Assembly (NCBI GenBank): GCA_017442855.1
Contig: JAFSPM010000045.1
Coordinates: forward strand, 369,961 to 433,960
Direction of reading: 5' to 3'
Length of the DNA stretch: 64,000 bases
Origin: Bacteroidaceae bacterium
Lineage (GTDB): Bacteria > Bacteroidota > Bacteroidia > Bacteroidales > Bacteroidaceae
Shown: positions 8,287 through 17,243 of the stretch, in pieces
Position numbering within the stretch: the stretch's first letter is position 1
Layout of the letters: every line of letters starts with the position of its first letter
Notes under the pieces: generated by a model
What the model was told of the DNA's origin: nothing
Database searches by the model: none
Seen by the model: only the letters and a program-made list of their open reading frames with translations
Program-made: the position numbers and the translations under genes

Positions 8287-9072
8287 TTACAAGTAATTAA
8301 TAGGATTGGTATTCAGTGAGGTCAACCTTACCGGCACCTCAGGGAACCGCTCCCTTATAAGTTGTTGAAATATTTCTTTTGTATATTGTTCACTCTCGTA
8401 ATGTCCAATCTCGGCCAAGATAATGTCCTCACCGTGACCGAAATAGTCGTGATACTTGATCTCGCCCGTGATGAAGATATCGGCACCTTGACGAATGGCT
8501 TCATCCATCAGGAATGATCCTGAACCGCCACATAGCGCCACCTTGCATATCATCCTGCCATTCAATGCGGTATGCCTCACACAACCCACTTGGAAAAGCT
8601 GTTTGATGTGCTGCAGGAAGTCGATGTCTTTTACTGGTGTTGGCAACATGCCCACTACCCCTGATCCTGCTGGCACATCGCTTTCTGTCTTCGGCTCCAA
8701 AAAGGTGATGTCTTGCAAACCTATTTTCTCTGCCATCTTGAAGCTGACACCATTGAACGCATTGTCAAGGTTAGTGTGTGCGGAATAAACCACAATATCG
8801 TGCTTGATAGCCTTCACGATGCACCGCTCGATGTAATTCGCACCTGTCAGCGACTTGAATCCACGGTAGATGAGTGGATGGTGCGAAATAATCAAGTTAT
8901 AGCCCAGTGCTATGGCTTCATCGACCACAGCTTCTGTGACGTCAAGGCACAATAAAGCCCCTGTAACTTCCGCTTCTGTCAGTCCTACTTGCAAGCCAGC
9001 ATTGTCGTAGCTTTCTTGCAAAGGCAGAGGCGCGAATTGTCCAAGGGCGCACACAATATCCTTTATTTTCAT
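8287..9072 (-). CDS. Nif3-like dinuclear metal centre protein
   Basis: Member of the Nif3/YbgI family, toroidal hexamers with a two-metal site; also annotated GTP cyclohydrolase I type 2, although the physiological reaction is uncertain. The 261 residues show the metal ligands: 'ISHHPLIY' (two histidines), 'SAHTNLDNA' and the C-terminal 'IGHYESEQY'. It is the compact form without the extra central domain present in many relatives. It leads an operon with the zinc-ribbon gene. Confidence 0.88.
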   Translation of the reverse strand: MKIKDIVCALGQFAPLPLQESYDNAGLQVGLTEAEVTGALLCLDVTEAVVDEAIALGYNLIISHHPLIYRGFKSLTGANYIERCIVKAIKHDIVVYSAHTNLDNAFNGVSFKMAEKIGLQDITFLEPKTESDVPAGSGVVGMLPTPVKDIDFLQHIKQLFQVGCVRHTALNGRMICKVALCGGSGSFLMDEAIRQGADIFITGEIKYHDYFGHGEDIILAEIGHYESEQYTKEIFQQLIRERFPEVPVRLTSLNTNPINYL

Positions 9073-9082
9073 ATTTTCGTTG

Positions 9083-9114
9083 CAAAATTACTGGTTTTAA
9101 GTTAAATCACCAAA
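9083..9114 (-). promoter_or_regulatory. Probable promoter of the Nif3 / zinc-ribbon operon
   Basis: Minus-strand TTTG (9114-9111), 20 bases, TAATTTTG (9090-9083). The ATG at 9072 is only about 10 bases beyond the -7 box, so the leader would be very short. Confidence 0.5.
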
Positions 9115-9126
9115 TAAATCTCATGC

Positions 9127-9172
9127 AAAAAAAAAAGAAGCGCCTAGGATTTTAAGTCCACAGACGCTTCTT
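9127..9172 (-). terminator. Rho-independent terminator of proS
   Basis: Inverted arms at 9135-9142 and 9165-9172 with additional pairing inside the loop; on the minus strand the stem is followed by a run of about ten T. It lies 20 bases past the proS stop. Confidence 0.85.
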
Positions 9173-9192
9173 CAAAGATATTCAACCAATAA

Positions 9193-10683
9193 TTAGTATG
9201 CTCTTGCAAAGAGAACGCGACATTTTGAAGGTTTGCCTGTTACCATGCACTTACCTGGTTCTTTGTCGCCAGCAACATACGTGTCGAAAGGCACGCAACG
9301 GATAGTAGCCTTGGTCTCTTCCTTGATCTTAGCCTCCGTCTCAGGAGTACCGTCCCAATGGGCCATGATGAAACCGCCCTCTTCTATCTTCTGCTTGAAC
9401 TCGTCGTAGGTATCAACGCTGGTAATGCGTGCATTACGATAAGTCAACGCTTTCTGATAGACATTCTGCTGAATCTCGTCGAGCAGCTTGACAACATACT
9501 CCTCGATGCCATCGCAGCTACGGGTTTCTTTCTCCAAGGTGTCGCGACGCATCACCTCGATGGTATTGTTCTCCAGATCGCGGCCACCCATCACGAGGCG
9601 TACTGGTACACCCTTCACCTCGTAGTCGGCAAACTTGAAGCCCGGACGTTTGTTGTCGGCATTGTCGTACTTCACGCTGATGCCCATAGCACGCAGTTTG
9701 TTGACGATACCTTCCACCTTGGCATCAATCTGCTTCAATTGGTCATCACCCTTATAGATAGGAACGATTACTACCTGTATAGGAGCCAGTTTCGGAGGCA
9801 ATACCAAACCATTGTCGTCACTATGTGTCATAATCAAGGCACCCATCAGACGAGTAGATACGCCCCAAGAGGTTGCCCAAACATACTGCAACTGGTTGTT
9901 TTGGTCGATGAACTGTACATCGAACGACTTGGCGAAGTTCTGTCCCAGGAAGTGGGAAGTACCGCTCTGCAAAGCCTTACCGTCCTGCATCATGGCCTCA
10001 ATAGTATAGGTGTCTTTAGCACCAGCAAAACGCTCTGTCTCGCTCTTCACGCCCTTAATCACAGGTACTGCCATATAGTTCTCGGCAAAGTCGGCATAAA
10101 CGCCCAACATCTTTTGTGCTTCAGCCACAGCCTCTGCCTCAGTAGCATGAGCAGTGTGACCTTCCTGCCACAAAAACTCGGCCGTGCGCAGGAACAAGCG
10201 GGTACGCATCTCCCAACGCATCACATTGGCCCACTGGTTGCACAGGATAGGCAGGTCGCGATAGCTCTTGATCCAGTTCTTATAGGTGTTCCAGATAATT
10301 GTCTCTGACGTAGGACGAACGATGAGCTCTTCCTCTAACTTTGCCTCAGGATCAACCTCAATGCCGCCACCTTCTGCTTCACGCAAACGATAGTGGGTAA
10401 CTACGGCACATTCCTTAGCGAAACCTTTCACATGCTCTGCCTCACGGCCAAAGAATGACTTGGGGATGAGCAAGGGGAAATAGGCATTCTGGTGACCAGT
10501 TTCCTTGAACATACGATCGAGTTCATGCTGCATCTTCTCCCAGATAGCATAGCCGTAAGGCTTGATGACCATACAGCCACGCACTGCTGACTGCTCAGCC
10601 AAATCGGCTTTCACAACCAGTTCGTTATACCACTGCGAATAGTTTTCGCTTCGCTTGGTGAGGTTCTTTAATTCTACTGCCAT
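9193..10683 (-). CDS. proS: Prolyl-tRNA synthetase, archaeal/eukaryotic type
   Basis: Charges tRNA-Pro in the cytoplasm. The 496 residues match the shorter type-3 class II enzyme, which lacks the bacterial editing insertion and has an extra C-terminal zinc-like domain. Visible motifs are class II motif 2 '[12 protein letters not shown]', '[30 protein letters not shown]' (motif 2 loop, positions about 150-180) and motif 3 '[15 protein letters not shown]'. The anticodon-binding domain follows ('VVIVPIYKG') and the protein ends in 'ARAY', a terminal tyrosine typical of this type. Confidence 0.96.
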   Translation of the reverse strand: MAVELKNLTKRSENYSQWYNELVVKADLAEQSAVRGCMVIKPYGYAIWEKMQHELDRMFKETGHQNAYFPLLIPKSFFGREAEHVKGFAKECAVVTHYRLREAEGGGIEVDPEAKLEEELIVRPTSETIIWNTYKNWIKSYRDLPILCNQWANVMRWEMRTRLFLRTAEFLWQEGHTAHATEAEAVAEAQKMLGVYADFAENYMAVPVIKGVKSETERFAGAKDTYTIEAMMQDGKALQSGTSHFLGQNFAKSFDVQFIDQNNQLQYVWATSWGVSTRLMGALIMTHSDDNGLVLPPKLAPIQVVIVPIYKGDDQLKQIDAKVEGIVNKLRAMGISVKYDNADNKRPGFKFADYEVKGVPVRLVMGGRDLENNTIEVMRRDTLEKETRSCDGIEEYVVKLLDEIQQNVYQKALTYRNARITSVDTYDEFKQKIEEGGFIMAHWDGTPETEAKIKEETKATIRCVPFDTYVAGDKEPGKCMVTGKPSKCRVLFARAY

Positions 10684-10713
10684 ATTCTAATTTAGTTTTT
10701 CGATTTGAGGGTG

Positions 10714-10745
10714 CAAAGATATAGATTTCTTCGCTATTACGCAAA
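10714..10745 (-). promoter_or_regulatory. proS promoter
   Basis: Minus-strand TTTG (10745-10742), 20 bases, TATCTTTG (10721-10714), a full consensus match about 30 bases before the proS ATG. Confidence 0.85.
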
Positions 10746-10768
10746 CATACACCATTATTATTTAACAA

Positions 10769-11269
10769 TCAAAGGTCCATGGCCATGATGTAGTCGTTCA
10801 TGTAAAAACCGTTACCTATTGGGAAATCGCCCTGACGGTCCTTGTGCATGCCCATGTGCTCGTAGAAAGTCACTGCTTTGTTGTCGCGATTGACATTGAG
10901 CTCCATCACACAAGGGGTTGGATGTATCTCCTTGATATATTTAACGACATGATCAAACATGAACTTACCCGCCTTGAGTCCCTGATACTGAGGCAATACA
11001 TAGATTTTCTGCAAATGGAACAGATCTTCGCCCTGGGGCTGTATGCTGACATAACCAATATAATGGCCTTCGTCGTCAGTTGTCAGGAAATAGACATGCC
11101 CCTCTTCCATCATCTGTTTCTGCAGGTTGGGAACGCTATACATCCAATCCATCATGAAGTCAGATTGTTCAGGCGTAATGATGTCTTTGTATGTGACGGG
11201 GAAAACTTGAACTGCCAGCTCGTGAATGAGCTGGCAGTCGTCAATATTTGCTTTTCGGATATGCAACAT
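10769..11269 (-). CDS. GNAT-family N-acetyltransferase
   Basis: A 166-residue acetyl-CoA-dependent acyltransferase of the GNAT fold. The acetyl-CoA loop is seen as 'LPQYQGLKAGKFM' (about residue 95), preceded by the beta-strand 'HLQKIYVL' and followed by 'ELNVNRDNKAVTFYEHMGM', the conserved C-terminal half. The substrate cannot be predicted. The gene starts six bases after the peptide-transporter stop and probably shares its message. Confidence 0.9.
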   Translation of the reverse strand: MLHIRKANIDDCQLIHELAVQVFPVTYKDIITPEQSDFMMDWMYSVPNLQKQMMEEGHVYFLTTDDEGHYIGYVSIQPQGEDLFHLQKIYVLPQYQGLKAGKFMFDHVVKYIKEIHPTPCVMELNVNRDNKAVTFYEHMGMHKDRQGDFPIGNGFYMNDYIMAMDL

Positions 11270-11275
11270 AGTATC

Positions 11276-12829
11276 TTATCTAGCGACTTTTTCCAATCGT
11301 TTCATCATCACAAACATGAAGAGGGCTGAGAGCAAGCAGAGGGCGATGAATACGCTCCATACAGCCCACAGAGGTAGAGGACCCCACAACAGTCCACCTA
11401 CCATCACCAGCTGGTTGCCGATGGCCGTAGCCACGAACCAACCACCCATCATCATACCTTTATATTTTGGAGGAGCCACCTTGGTCACGAACGAGATACC
11501 CATAGGACTCAGCAACAACTCAGCAAAAGTCAGAATCAGGTAAGTGCCAATCAGCAAGTCAGGTGTTACATCAGCCACATGCTTAGCCACCATGATACCA
11601 TCGGCGCCCAACTCTGTCTGAGGCTTAGGAAGACCAACGCAGAATGCAGCCATTACGCAGTAGGCCAATGCAGCTACCAACATACCATAGGCAATCTTAC
11701 GAGGCGCAGAAGGCTCCTTGCCTTTACGGCCCAGATAGCCAAAGAGTGCCATGCTGACAGGAGTCAGTGCTACCACATAGAATGGATTGAACTGCTGGAA
11801 GATAGGAGCACTTACTTCCACTTGTCCATCGAGATTCAGATATTTGTAGAACAATACCAGCAGGGCCAGTACAATCACACCAATAGAGATGATTCTGCTC
11901 TTTGCTGTCTTGGCATCATACAACATAAATCCAGCATAGACGATGAGAACAATCATCACCAGGTTGATTACATCGAAAGCCATGCTCTCTAAACCAGAAG
12001 AGCTCTGGGCGGTAAACTCATTGGCGAAGTAAGTCAGTGACAGACCATTCTGATGGAAAGCCATCCAGAAGAAAATCACCACAGCATACACCAGACACAG
12101 TGCCACAATACGGTCTTTGGTTTCCTTCGGACTCAGTTCTGGTTCGTTGGAAACAGCAGCAACAGCACGTTTGCCTCCTTCTGTGTGAATGAAGGTTGAG
12201 CGGAAGATATAATAAATGGCGATGGATACTATCAGTGATACGCAAGCTACGGCAAATGAGAAGTGATAAGCATCATTGCCGCTGAAACCGAGTGAATTCT
12301 CAGCCCACTCCTTAATCTTGATAGCGGCTGTAGGTGCAAACAATGCACCAATATTGATAGCCATGTAGAAAAGCTGGAAACCTGAGTCGCGCTTAGCTGC
12401 ATAAGCAGGGTCATCATACAGATTTCCCACCATCACCTGCAGGTTGCCCTTGAACAAGCCCGTACCAAATCCGATAGCCAACAAAGCAGCAATCATGGCG
12501 CTCATAGCAATCATATCTGTCTGACCCGTAGCAGGATCAACGCCACCCAAAGGAATTGACAACAGCAAGTAACCCAGGAACATCACGATGATACCTGTGG
12601 TTACCATCTTGCCAAAACCGAACTTGTCGGCCAGCATACCACCAATAAGTGGAAAGAAATACACAAACATCAGGAACGAACTGTAGATGGTTCCTGCAAC
12701 GCCGGCACTCAGGCCGAAATTAGCTCTCAAGAATAGTGCGAAAACGGCTATCATGGTGTAGTAGCCGAAACGCTCACCTGTATTGGCCAAGGCTAATGCC
12801 CATAGACCTTTCGGTTGTCCTTCAAACAT
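11276..12829 (-). CDS. Proton-dependent oligopeptide transporter (POT/PTR family)
   Basis: A 517-residue inner-membrane transporter of the POT branch of the major facilitator superfamily, expected to import di- and tripeptides with protons. The N-terminal helix contains GERFGYYTM, matching the ExxERFxYY proton-coupling signature in part. About 12-14 hydrophobic helices can be counted, with a cytoplasmic loop of about 30 polar residues after the sixth. A promoter lies upstream and an acetyltransferase gene follows after six bases. Confidence 0.92.
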   Translation of the reverse strand: MFEGQPKGLWALALANTGERFGYYTMIAVFALFLRANFGLSAGVAGTIYSSFLMFVYFFPLIGGMLADKFGFGKMVTTGIIVMFLGYLLLSIPLGGVDPATGQTDMIAMSAMIAALLAIGFGTGLFKGNLQVMVGNLYDDPAYAAKRDSGFQLFYMAINIGALFAPTAAIKIKEWAENSLGFSGNDAYHFSFAVACVSLIVSIAIYYIFRSTFIHTEGGKRAVAAVSNEPELSPKETKDRIVALCLVYAVVIFFWMAFHQNGLSLTYFANEFTAQSSSGLESMAFDVINLVMIVLIVYAGFMLYDAKTAKSRIISIGVIVLALLVLFYKYLNLDGQVEVSAPIFQQFNPFYVVALTPVSMALFGYLGRKGKEPSAPRKIAYGMLVAALAYCVMAAFCVGLPKPQTELGADGIMVAKHVADVTPDLLIGTYLILTFAELLLSPMGISFVTKVAPPKYKGMMMGGWFVATAIGNQLVMVGGLLWGPLPLWAVWSVFIALCLLSALFMFVMMKRLEKVAR

Positions 12830-13178
12830 GGTATTAAAAGATTATTTTGTTAATATTATTTCAATCAGCGTTTTTGTAAAGTACAAAGGTAATTATCTTT
12901 TATAAAATCGCAAAACAATTTACAAAAACTTTACTGTTGTTACTGCTCTTAGCACACCTCATGGTTGAACATGGATAGAGTTGACAATTTGCAAATCTCA
13001 AAAAAAAACATTTTAACATTGTTGTGTCATTATTATCATTATCTTTGCGCCAATCTTGTAATAAATAGGCTGTGCGCCTTTCTGACACACTTCCAAGTGG
13101 GCTTGGCTTTGCGTTCCGATAATCCGCCCAATCTCTTTAGAAAAAAGGAAGTGTTTAACGCAATAATTTTATTTTTGC
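12830..13178. other. Divergent intergenic region and structured leader of the next gene
   Basis: Left part holds the transporter promoter. On the plus strand TATCTTTG occurs at 13040-13047 and could start a leader of about 125 bases for the gene at 13179. That leader contains ACACTTCC (13087-13094) complementary to GGAAGTGT (13147-13154) and TTGCGTT (13109-13115) complementary to AACGCAA (13157-13163); the two pairings cross, as in an H-type pseudoknot. Confidence 0.45.
12884..12914 (-). promoter_or_regulatory. Promoter of peptide transporter / acetyltransferase operon
   Basis: Minus-strand TTTG (12914-12911), 19 bases, TACCTTTG (12891-12884). The predicted leader is about 50 bases. Confidence 0.8.
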
Positions 13179-13688
13179 ATGTTCAAAGAAAGTAGCCAGC
13201 AAGTGGCACCTGAATTGGGCGAATGGTATCATCTTAACGCTTATATGCTGCCTGGAGCCAATCATCATCTGTTCTGCCTTTGCACAAAACTGGATGCGGA
13301 CTCAGTCATCCTTCATGTGCGCAAACATGAAAAGACAGAAATCTTTAAAGTTGCCATTGGAGAGGTCAAAAAAGCCCAATGGATTGTAAAGAACAGTTTT
13401 CATCAGTTCTGCCTGTTCAAGATAAAACAAATCCTTAACGACAGCCCTTCAACTGAAGAGTTGGATAATAACCTGTGTTTCCTGCTTTGCTTTGACCTTG
13501 CCACCCAATTCCGGATTTATAGGGCAAAAACACATAATGATGCCATTGACCGTGCTTATGATGTGGTGAACAAAAGTATGAAAGATAAGCTACCTTCATA
13601 TCAGCATGAACTTTTAGAACAATTGTTACGTGAACATGATGAGTTTAAGAGGTGTAATTCCTCACTGCAAACACATGGATACCGTTGA
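13179..13688 (+). CDS. Hypothetical protein, 169 residues
   Basis: I do not recognise this protein. It has no signal peptide or membrane helix, is moderately rich in His, Lys and Glu, contains a beta-like first half ('SVILHVRKHEKTEIFKVA') and a helical second half ending in 'HELLEQLLREHDEF'. Base usage looks like real coding sequence and the frame is uninterrupted. It stands alone at the left edge of the accessory region with a possible promoter at 13040 and an unusually structured leader. The ATG at 13179 is the first in frame after upstream non-coding sequence; the Met at codon 27 is a less likely alternative. Confidence 0.6.
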   Translation: MFKESSQQVAPELGEWYHLNAYMLPGANHHLFCLCTKLDADSVILHVRKHEKTEIFKVAIGEVKKAQWIVKNSFHQFCLFKIKQILNDSPSTEELDNNLCFLLCFDLATQFRIYRAKTHNDAIDRAYDVVNKSMKDKLPSYQHELLEQLLREHDEFKRCNSSLQTHGYR

Positions 13689-13790
13689 GTAGTAAGACGT
13701 ATATGGAAATGGAACTGGATGGTATGCCGTTATCGGTACACCATCCTTCCATTCATAGTGGGCATCTCCGCCCATGCGAAGAATTGTCAT
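13662..13790 (-). CDS. Possible 42-residue ORF or gene remnant
   Basis: Minus-strand ATG at 13790 to TGA at 13662. The peptide begins MTILRMGGDAHYEWKDG and is rich in aromatic residues and prolines, more protein-like than random sequence, but it overlaps the end of the plus-strand hypothetical gene by 27 bases and resembles no family I can name. It may be the remnant of a longer gene or chance. Confidence 0.2.
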   Translation of the reverse strand: MTILRMGGDAHYEWKDGVPITAYHPVPFPYTSYYSTVSMCLQ

Positions 13791-14170
13791 GAATATATGC
13801 TGATGCAAAAACTGCTTTTTCTAAAACTCGCTGCGAAAATACGATAAGTTTCCATATCTGCAAATATCTACTCGTCTTTTTTTTTTAAAAATTCTCAAAA
13901 CCCCCATAATAACCGTAAAAATGCCGATAACCCATCTAAAAAACACACATTCTTTCGATCTCCTCACGCTTACCCAAATGACAATCCTTCCCAACCACTG
14001 CGGATGAGCGATTGGGGAGTCTATTATATAAGGTATAGCATTAAACCAATAAACCTACTGTTTACCTATAATAGGATTATTTTTGGCAAATATGGTGTCA
14101 GTTTGCGAAACAATCGCTATCTTTGTAACCGATATTAACTTAACACGCATTAAATTAATTGGCATTGGAT
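13791..14170. other. Intergenic region before the ATPase gene
   Basis: A+T-rich, no convincing gene. A TATCTTTG -7 box at 14118-14125 (plus) probably serves the ATPase gene that starts at 14171; no clear -33 box at the right spacing. Nothing else recognised. Confidence 0.5.
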
Positions 14171-15487
14171 ATGAGATTCTATGACAGAGAAAAGGAGTTG
14201 GGCATACTCCAGACAAATTGGGAACAGACAATAGAATGTGGACGGATGACAGTACTGATAGGTCGAAGGCGCATCGGTAAGACTACACTCTTGACAAAGA
14301 GTGCTGATGATGGTGGGCACCCATTGCTTTATCTTTATGTCTCTAAAGATAACGAGCGGGTATTGACAGGAAAGTTCCAGGAAACGGCAGAACAGACGCT
14401 TGGTCTCCAGATATTCGGACGTATGGAGACATTTGCCCAATTCTTTGAGCATCTGTTGCGCTATGGACAGTTGAATCACTTTACGCTGGTGTTCGACGAG
14501 TTCCAGAATTTCCTGAAAGTGAATCCTGCTATTCCCAGCCACATACAAGACATCTGGGATCGCTATCACGAAAAGACAAAAGTGAACATGGTGGCTTGTG
14601 GCAGTATCTATAATATGATGCATAAGATTTTCGACAACGAGGACGAACCTCTATATGGTCGTCAGGATTGCCGATTGAATATGCTGCCATTCCGTATCAG
14701 CATACTGAAACAAATCCTCCACGACCATAACCCTAAATACACGCCTGAAGATTTGCTATGTCTTTACACACTAACAGGCGGTGTTGCTAAATACGTTGCA
14801 TGGCTGATGGATGCCAAGGCGACCACAAAGGCCAAAATGCTCAGATGGGTCACTCAGGCTGGTTCCCCCTATCTCTCAGAGGGAACAGAACTTATTATGT
14901 CAGAATTCGGCAAGGACTATGCCAACTATCTGAGCATTCTGCAACTGATAGCATCTGGCATGACTACCCAGAGCGAGATAGATGGTGCCATCGGAAAAAA
15001 CACAGGTGCTTACCTTGACAACCTGGAAGAGGATTATAGCTATATCCACCGCAAGCAACCTATGTTCAGCAAGCCGGGGGGAAGGAATTCCCGATGGCAG
15101 TTGGACGACTGCTTCCTGCGTTTCTGGTTCCGCTTCATCATGCGTAATCAGGCCCTCGTCGAAATGGAACGCAACGACCTGTTACTCGAAATTGTTGAAA
15201 AAGGGTATGAGCAATATACAGGTCTTGTGCTTGAACAGTACTTCCGCCAAAAGTGGATGGAAGAGGAACGGGTCACACAAGTTGGCAACTATTGGGATCG
15301 CAAAGGACAGAATGAAATAGACTTGATTGCACTTAACGATATTGACAAGACTGCTGTGATAGCGGAAATAAAGCGCCAACGCAAGAAACTCAGCCCCATG
15401 GAATTGGCAGAAAAGGCGGCTACGCTGAACAAGGAGCTATCAAAATATACTGTTACACAGATAGGCCTGTCATTGGAGGATATGTAA
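14171..15487 (+). CDS. Archaeal-type ATPase with C-terminal DUF234 domain
   Basis: A 438-residue P-loop ATPase of the STAND-related archaeal ATPase group common in Bacteroidetes. Walker A is 'GRRRIGKTTLL' (about residue 33), Walker B is 'LVFDEFQNFL'. A winged-helix linker follows ('SGMTTQSEIDGAIG') and the C-terminal DUF234 region contains 'GQNEIDLIA' and 'AEIKRQRKK', a D...ExK pattern like restriction-type nucleases. The frame also allows a TTG at 14159, but the ATG at 14171 starts the conserved MRFYDREKEL. Function is unknown in the family; mobile or defence-related roles are often suspected. It is a solitary gene at the edge of the island. Confidence 0.88.
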   Translation: MRFYDREKELGILQTNWEQTIECGRMTVLIGRRRIGKTTLLTKSADDGGHPLLYLYVSKDNERVLTGKFQETAEQTLGLQIFGRMETFAQFFEHLLRYGQLNHFTLVFDEFQNFLKVNPAIPSHIQDIWDRYHEKTKVNMVACGSIYNMMHKIFDNEDEPLYGRQDCRLNMLPFRISILKQILHDHNPKYTPEDLLCLYTLTGGVAKYVAWLMDAKATTKAKMLRWVTQAGSPYLSEGTELIMSEFGKDYANYLSILQLIASGMTTQSEIDGAIGKNTGAYLDNLEEDYSYIHRKQPMFSKPGGRNSRWQLDDCFLRFWFRFIMRNQALVEMERNDLLLEIVEKGYEQYTGLVLEQYFRQKWMEEERVTQVGNYWDRKGQNEIDLIALNDIDKTAVIAEIKRQRKKLSPMELAEKAATLNKELSKYTVTQIGLSLEDM

Positions 15488-15963
15488 ACATAACGTGAGT
15501 TCGAAGAAATATACAACTTCGGATGAGTTCCCTAATAGGGTATGCAATGTCATCCACATCACTTGGAAAGATGTGCGACTTATCAAGCAAAACCAGGACA
15601 TCCCACCGGTTGCATACTTAAACGCCAGAGGCAAGGTTCTATTATCCTCATCAAGAAGAAGTAATGCGTCGCACCAAAACAACTTGTTTTGGTGTCGTTA
15701 AGATGCTTTTAACGGGGTGTTAGATAGTACCAAACCCCACCAAAACAAGTTGTTTGGGTGCAAGCAAAAGCAGTGTAACTTCTGGACAAAGCTACACTTG
15801 CATAAAGCCAGTAAGTATCAAGTGGTTAATGAGCATAGTGTAACTATGTAAGTATGTAAGTATATTTTTGCTGTTTTTCCCCCTTACAGATTCTCTGTTT
15901 CTTTTTTATCTTCTTTCAGCCCACTTTTCACATTCCTCTTTCTGGCCGAATCTCCAATATCTC
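15488..15963. other. Intergenic region with palindromes
   Basis: No credible gene: a 68-codon plus frame (15495-15701) and a 70-codon minus frame (15470-15682) overlap each other and look non-coding. The region has the two 23-bp palindromes and, at 15837-15865, three imperfect direct repeats of ATGTAAGT-like sequence followed by a T-rich stretch. Confidence 0.45.
15672..15760. repeat. Two 23-bp near-identical palindromes, 66 bp apart
   Basis: Copy 1 at 15672-15694 is a perfect palindrome: an 11-base arm CACCAAAACAA, one central base, and the complementary arm. Copy 2 at 15738-15760 has the same left arm and one change in the right arm (TTGTTTGGGTG). A partial copy (GTACCAAACCCC) adjoins copy 2. 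They lie between the ATPase gene and the vapC stop. They could be operator-like sites, REP-like elements or terminators; neither is followed by a T-run. Confidence 0.6.
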
Positions 15964-16362
15964 TCAAAGAGTCCAATCTTCAATCTCAAGCCCTTCAATA
16001 TGACTGAAATGTTTTATATTATTAGTAACCATCGTAAGCCTGGCTGCCTTAGCAGCACATCCAATCAAAAGGTCAAAATCATCAAGAGGTTTACCCATAT
16101 TAACTAAGCGAGCCTTTTCACGGGCATATATATCTATGCTTTCTGCGAACGGGATAACACTTACCTTGCTGATGAACCTGTCAATCATCTTTAGATTCTC
16201 CTCCATACGATTACTCTTGTATGCCCCATATCGCAGTTCTGCTAAAACAACATCAGAAATGAAACAATTTTTATAGCCAATGGCATTTAACTTCATTTCT
16301 ACATTTTTGTTCCCACGAAACAAGAAAACGCAGATACTTGTGTCCAACAGATACCCTTTCAT
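15964..16362 (-). CDS. VapC-type PIN-domain toxin
   Basis: A 132-residue PIN-domain ribonuclease of a type II toxin-antitoxin pair, expected to cut RNA such as initiator tRNA. The acidic metal-binding residues are visible: D7 in 'LLDTSI', E42 in 'LAELRYG', D94/D97 in 'LDDFDLLIG', and the C-terminal 'TNNIKHF' element, where an Asn takes the place often held by Asp. Length is standard. Its start overlaps the antitoxin stop by four bases, the normal arrangement. Confidence 0.9.
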   Translation of the reverse strand: MKGYLLDTSICVFLFRGNKNVEMKLNAIGYKNCFISDVVLAELRYGAYKSNRMEENLKMIDRFISKVSVIPFAESIDIYAREKARLVNMGKPLDDFDLLIGCAAKAARLTMVTNNIKHFSHIEGLEIEDWTL

Positions 16363-16607
16363 AATTCAATATCTCTGCAATTACCAGTTCTGCTTTCACG
16401 TATATCATTAATTATCTCCTCTGTTGTCCTGCTATCTCTCCACTTGCCAGCAAAATCACTTGCCCAGTCAGTTTCCATCGCATTGACGTCTTCCTTTGCA
16501 GGTGCTATAACCTTCATAAAATTGAGCAACTTAATCATCAATCCTTCATTATCAAGAATTGGATTAATCTCACGAAACAACTCCGCACGTAATTCCAATG
16601 CTGTCAT
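16359..16607 (-). CDS. Antitoxin partner of the PIN toxin
   Basis: An 82-residue acidic protein immediately upstream of the PIN toxin with a 4-base overlap. 'MTALELRAELFREINPIL' at the N-terminus is a pattern of small Bacteroidetes antitoxins that precede VapC-like toxins; the C-terminal part, rich in Trp, Asp and Arg, would wrap the toxin. A near-consensus -7 box TTACTTTG lies on the minus strand at 16642-16635, 28 bases before the ATG. The DNA-binding fold class is not certain. Confidence 0.8.
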   Translation of the reverse strand: MTALELRAELFREINPILDNEGLMIKLLNFMKVIAPAKEDVNAMETDWASDFAGKWRDSRTTEEIINDIRESRTGNCRDIEL

Positions 16608-16761
16608 AATACATTACAATTAATAGTCACACTGCAAAGTAAGTAATTTATTGGTAATTATCCAAACAACCTCATCATTTTTCGCTGTGACATTGTAAAC
16701 TTCCTTTTTTTTCTGTAACACTTTCAGGTATTTCATTTTTTTAAATTACTACAGCCTTTAA

Positions 16762-16968
16762 AGGGTAAGCATTACTGAGGAGAATGGAATTCCGTATCTC
16801 AAAGCCTTGTTTAAAGGACGAAAACCTGTAAGCGAAAGAATCTTGAAGCTTGACGCAGAACGTTACCTGAAGAAAGGAGATCTCCCTTTATCCAATCTGC
16901 TCAACAAGTACTACAATGCCTTGAGGGGCATACAATGCTGTATCCTCCAACAATCAGCTGCTAACTAA
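16762..16968 (+). pseudogene. Gene remnant, plus strand, no start codon
   Basis: An open frame of 68 codons preceded by an in-frame stop and lacking an ATG, ending at TAA 16966-16968. The peptide reads like a true protein C-terminus ('LKALFKGRKPVSERIL', 'LKKGDLPLSNLLNKYY') and not like noise. Its 3' end overlaps the minus-strand CXXX-associated gene by 15 bases. It is probably debris of an earlier gene at this site; I cannot name the family. Confidence 0.4.
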
Positions 16969-17229
16969 GAATATCTCGCAGGTGTCGAAGTTGATTTCCC
17001 AATTGCTGTTTTCAGCTCTTTCCCATTGGTACTTATAAGCCATCCTGTTCCACCAATCTTGAAACTTGGTGGCGGTATCGCCCATGTCCTTTACCAGTTT
17101 CTCATATAGGTCACCATTTTCAGCCGTCAATATCTTGGCTAACTCATTCAACCCATTGCGACGTTCAAAGAGGCGCTGAATCTCATTACGTTCTTCAGGT
17201 GTCACTTGCCCAACAATTTTCTTTTCCAT
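16954..17229 (-). CDS. CXXX-repeat peptide modification system accessory protein
   Basis: A 91-residue cytoplasmic helical protein that is the last gene of the CXXX-repeat peptide cluster. The start 'MEKKIVGQVTPEERNEIQ' and the central 'RRNGLNELAKIL' resemble the small associated family seen with CXXX-repeat radical-SAM loci (from memory, the TIGR04116-type family). The C-terminus is Trp-rich ('DWWNRMAYKYQWER'). A longer frame starts at 17250 and would overlap the maturase stop by seven bases; the ATG at 17229 gives the family-like N-terminus. The role is unknown; a precursor-binding or scaffold function is inferred only from context. Confidence 0.7.
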   Translation of the reverse strand: MEKKIVGQVTPEERNEIQRLFERRNGLNELAKILTAENGDLYEKLVKDMGDTATKFQDWWNRMAYKYQWERAENSNWEINFDTCEIFLVSS

Positions 17230-17243
17230 ATTCAAAAGATTTT

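Noticed and set aside
9358-10308. 316-codon plus-strand frame antisense to proS
   Set aside because: A shadow of proS codon usage; no start signal or family match. The same holds for 5559-6509, antisense to holA and amn.
15495-15701. 68-codon plus-strand frame after the ATPase gene
   Set aside because: Overlaps a similar-sized minus-strand frame, contains a palindrome repeat, and the peptide is unlike any protein family I know.
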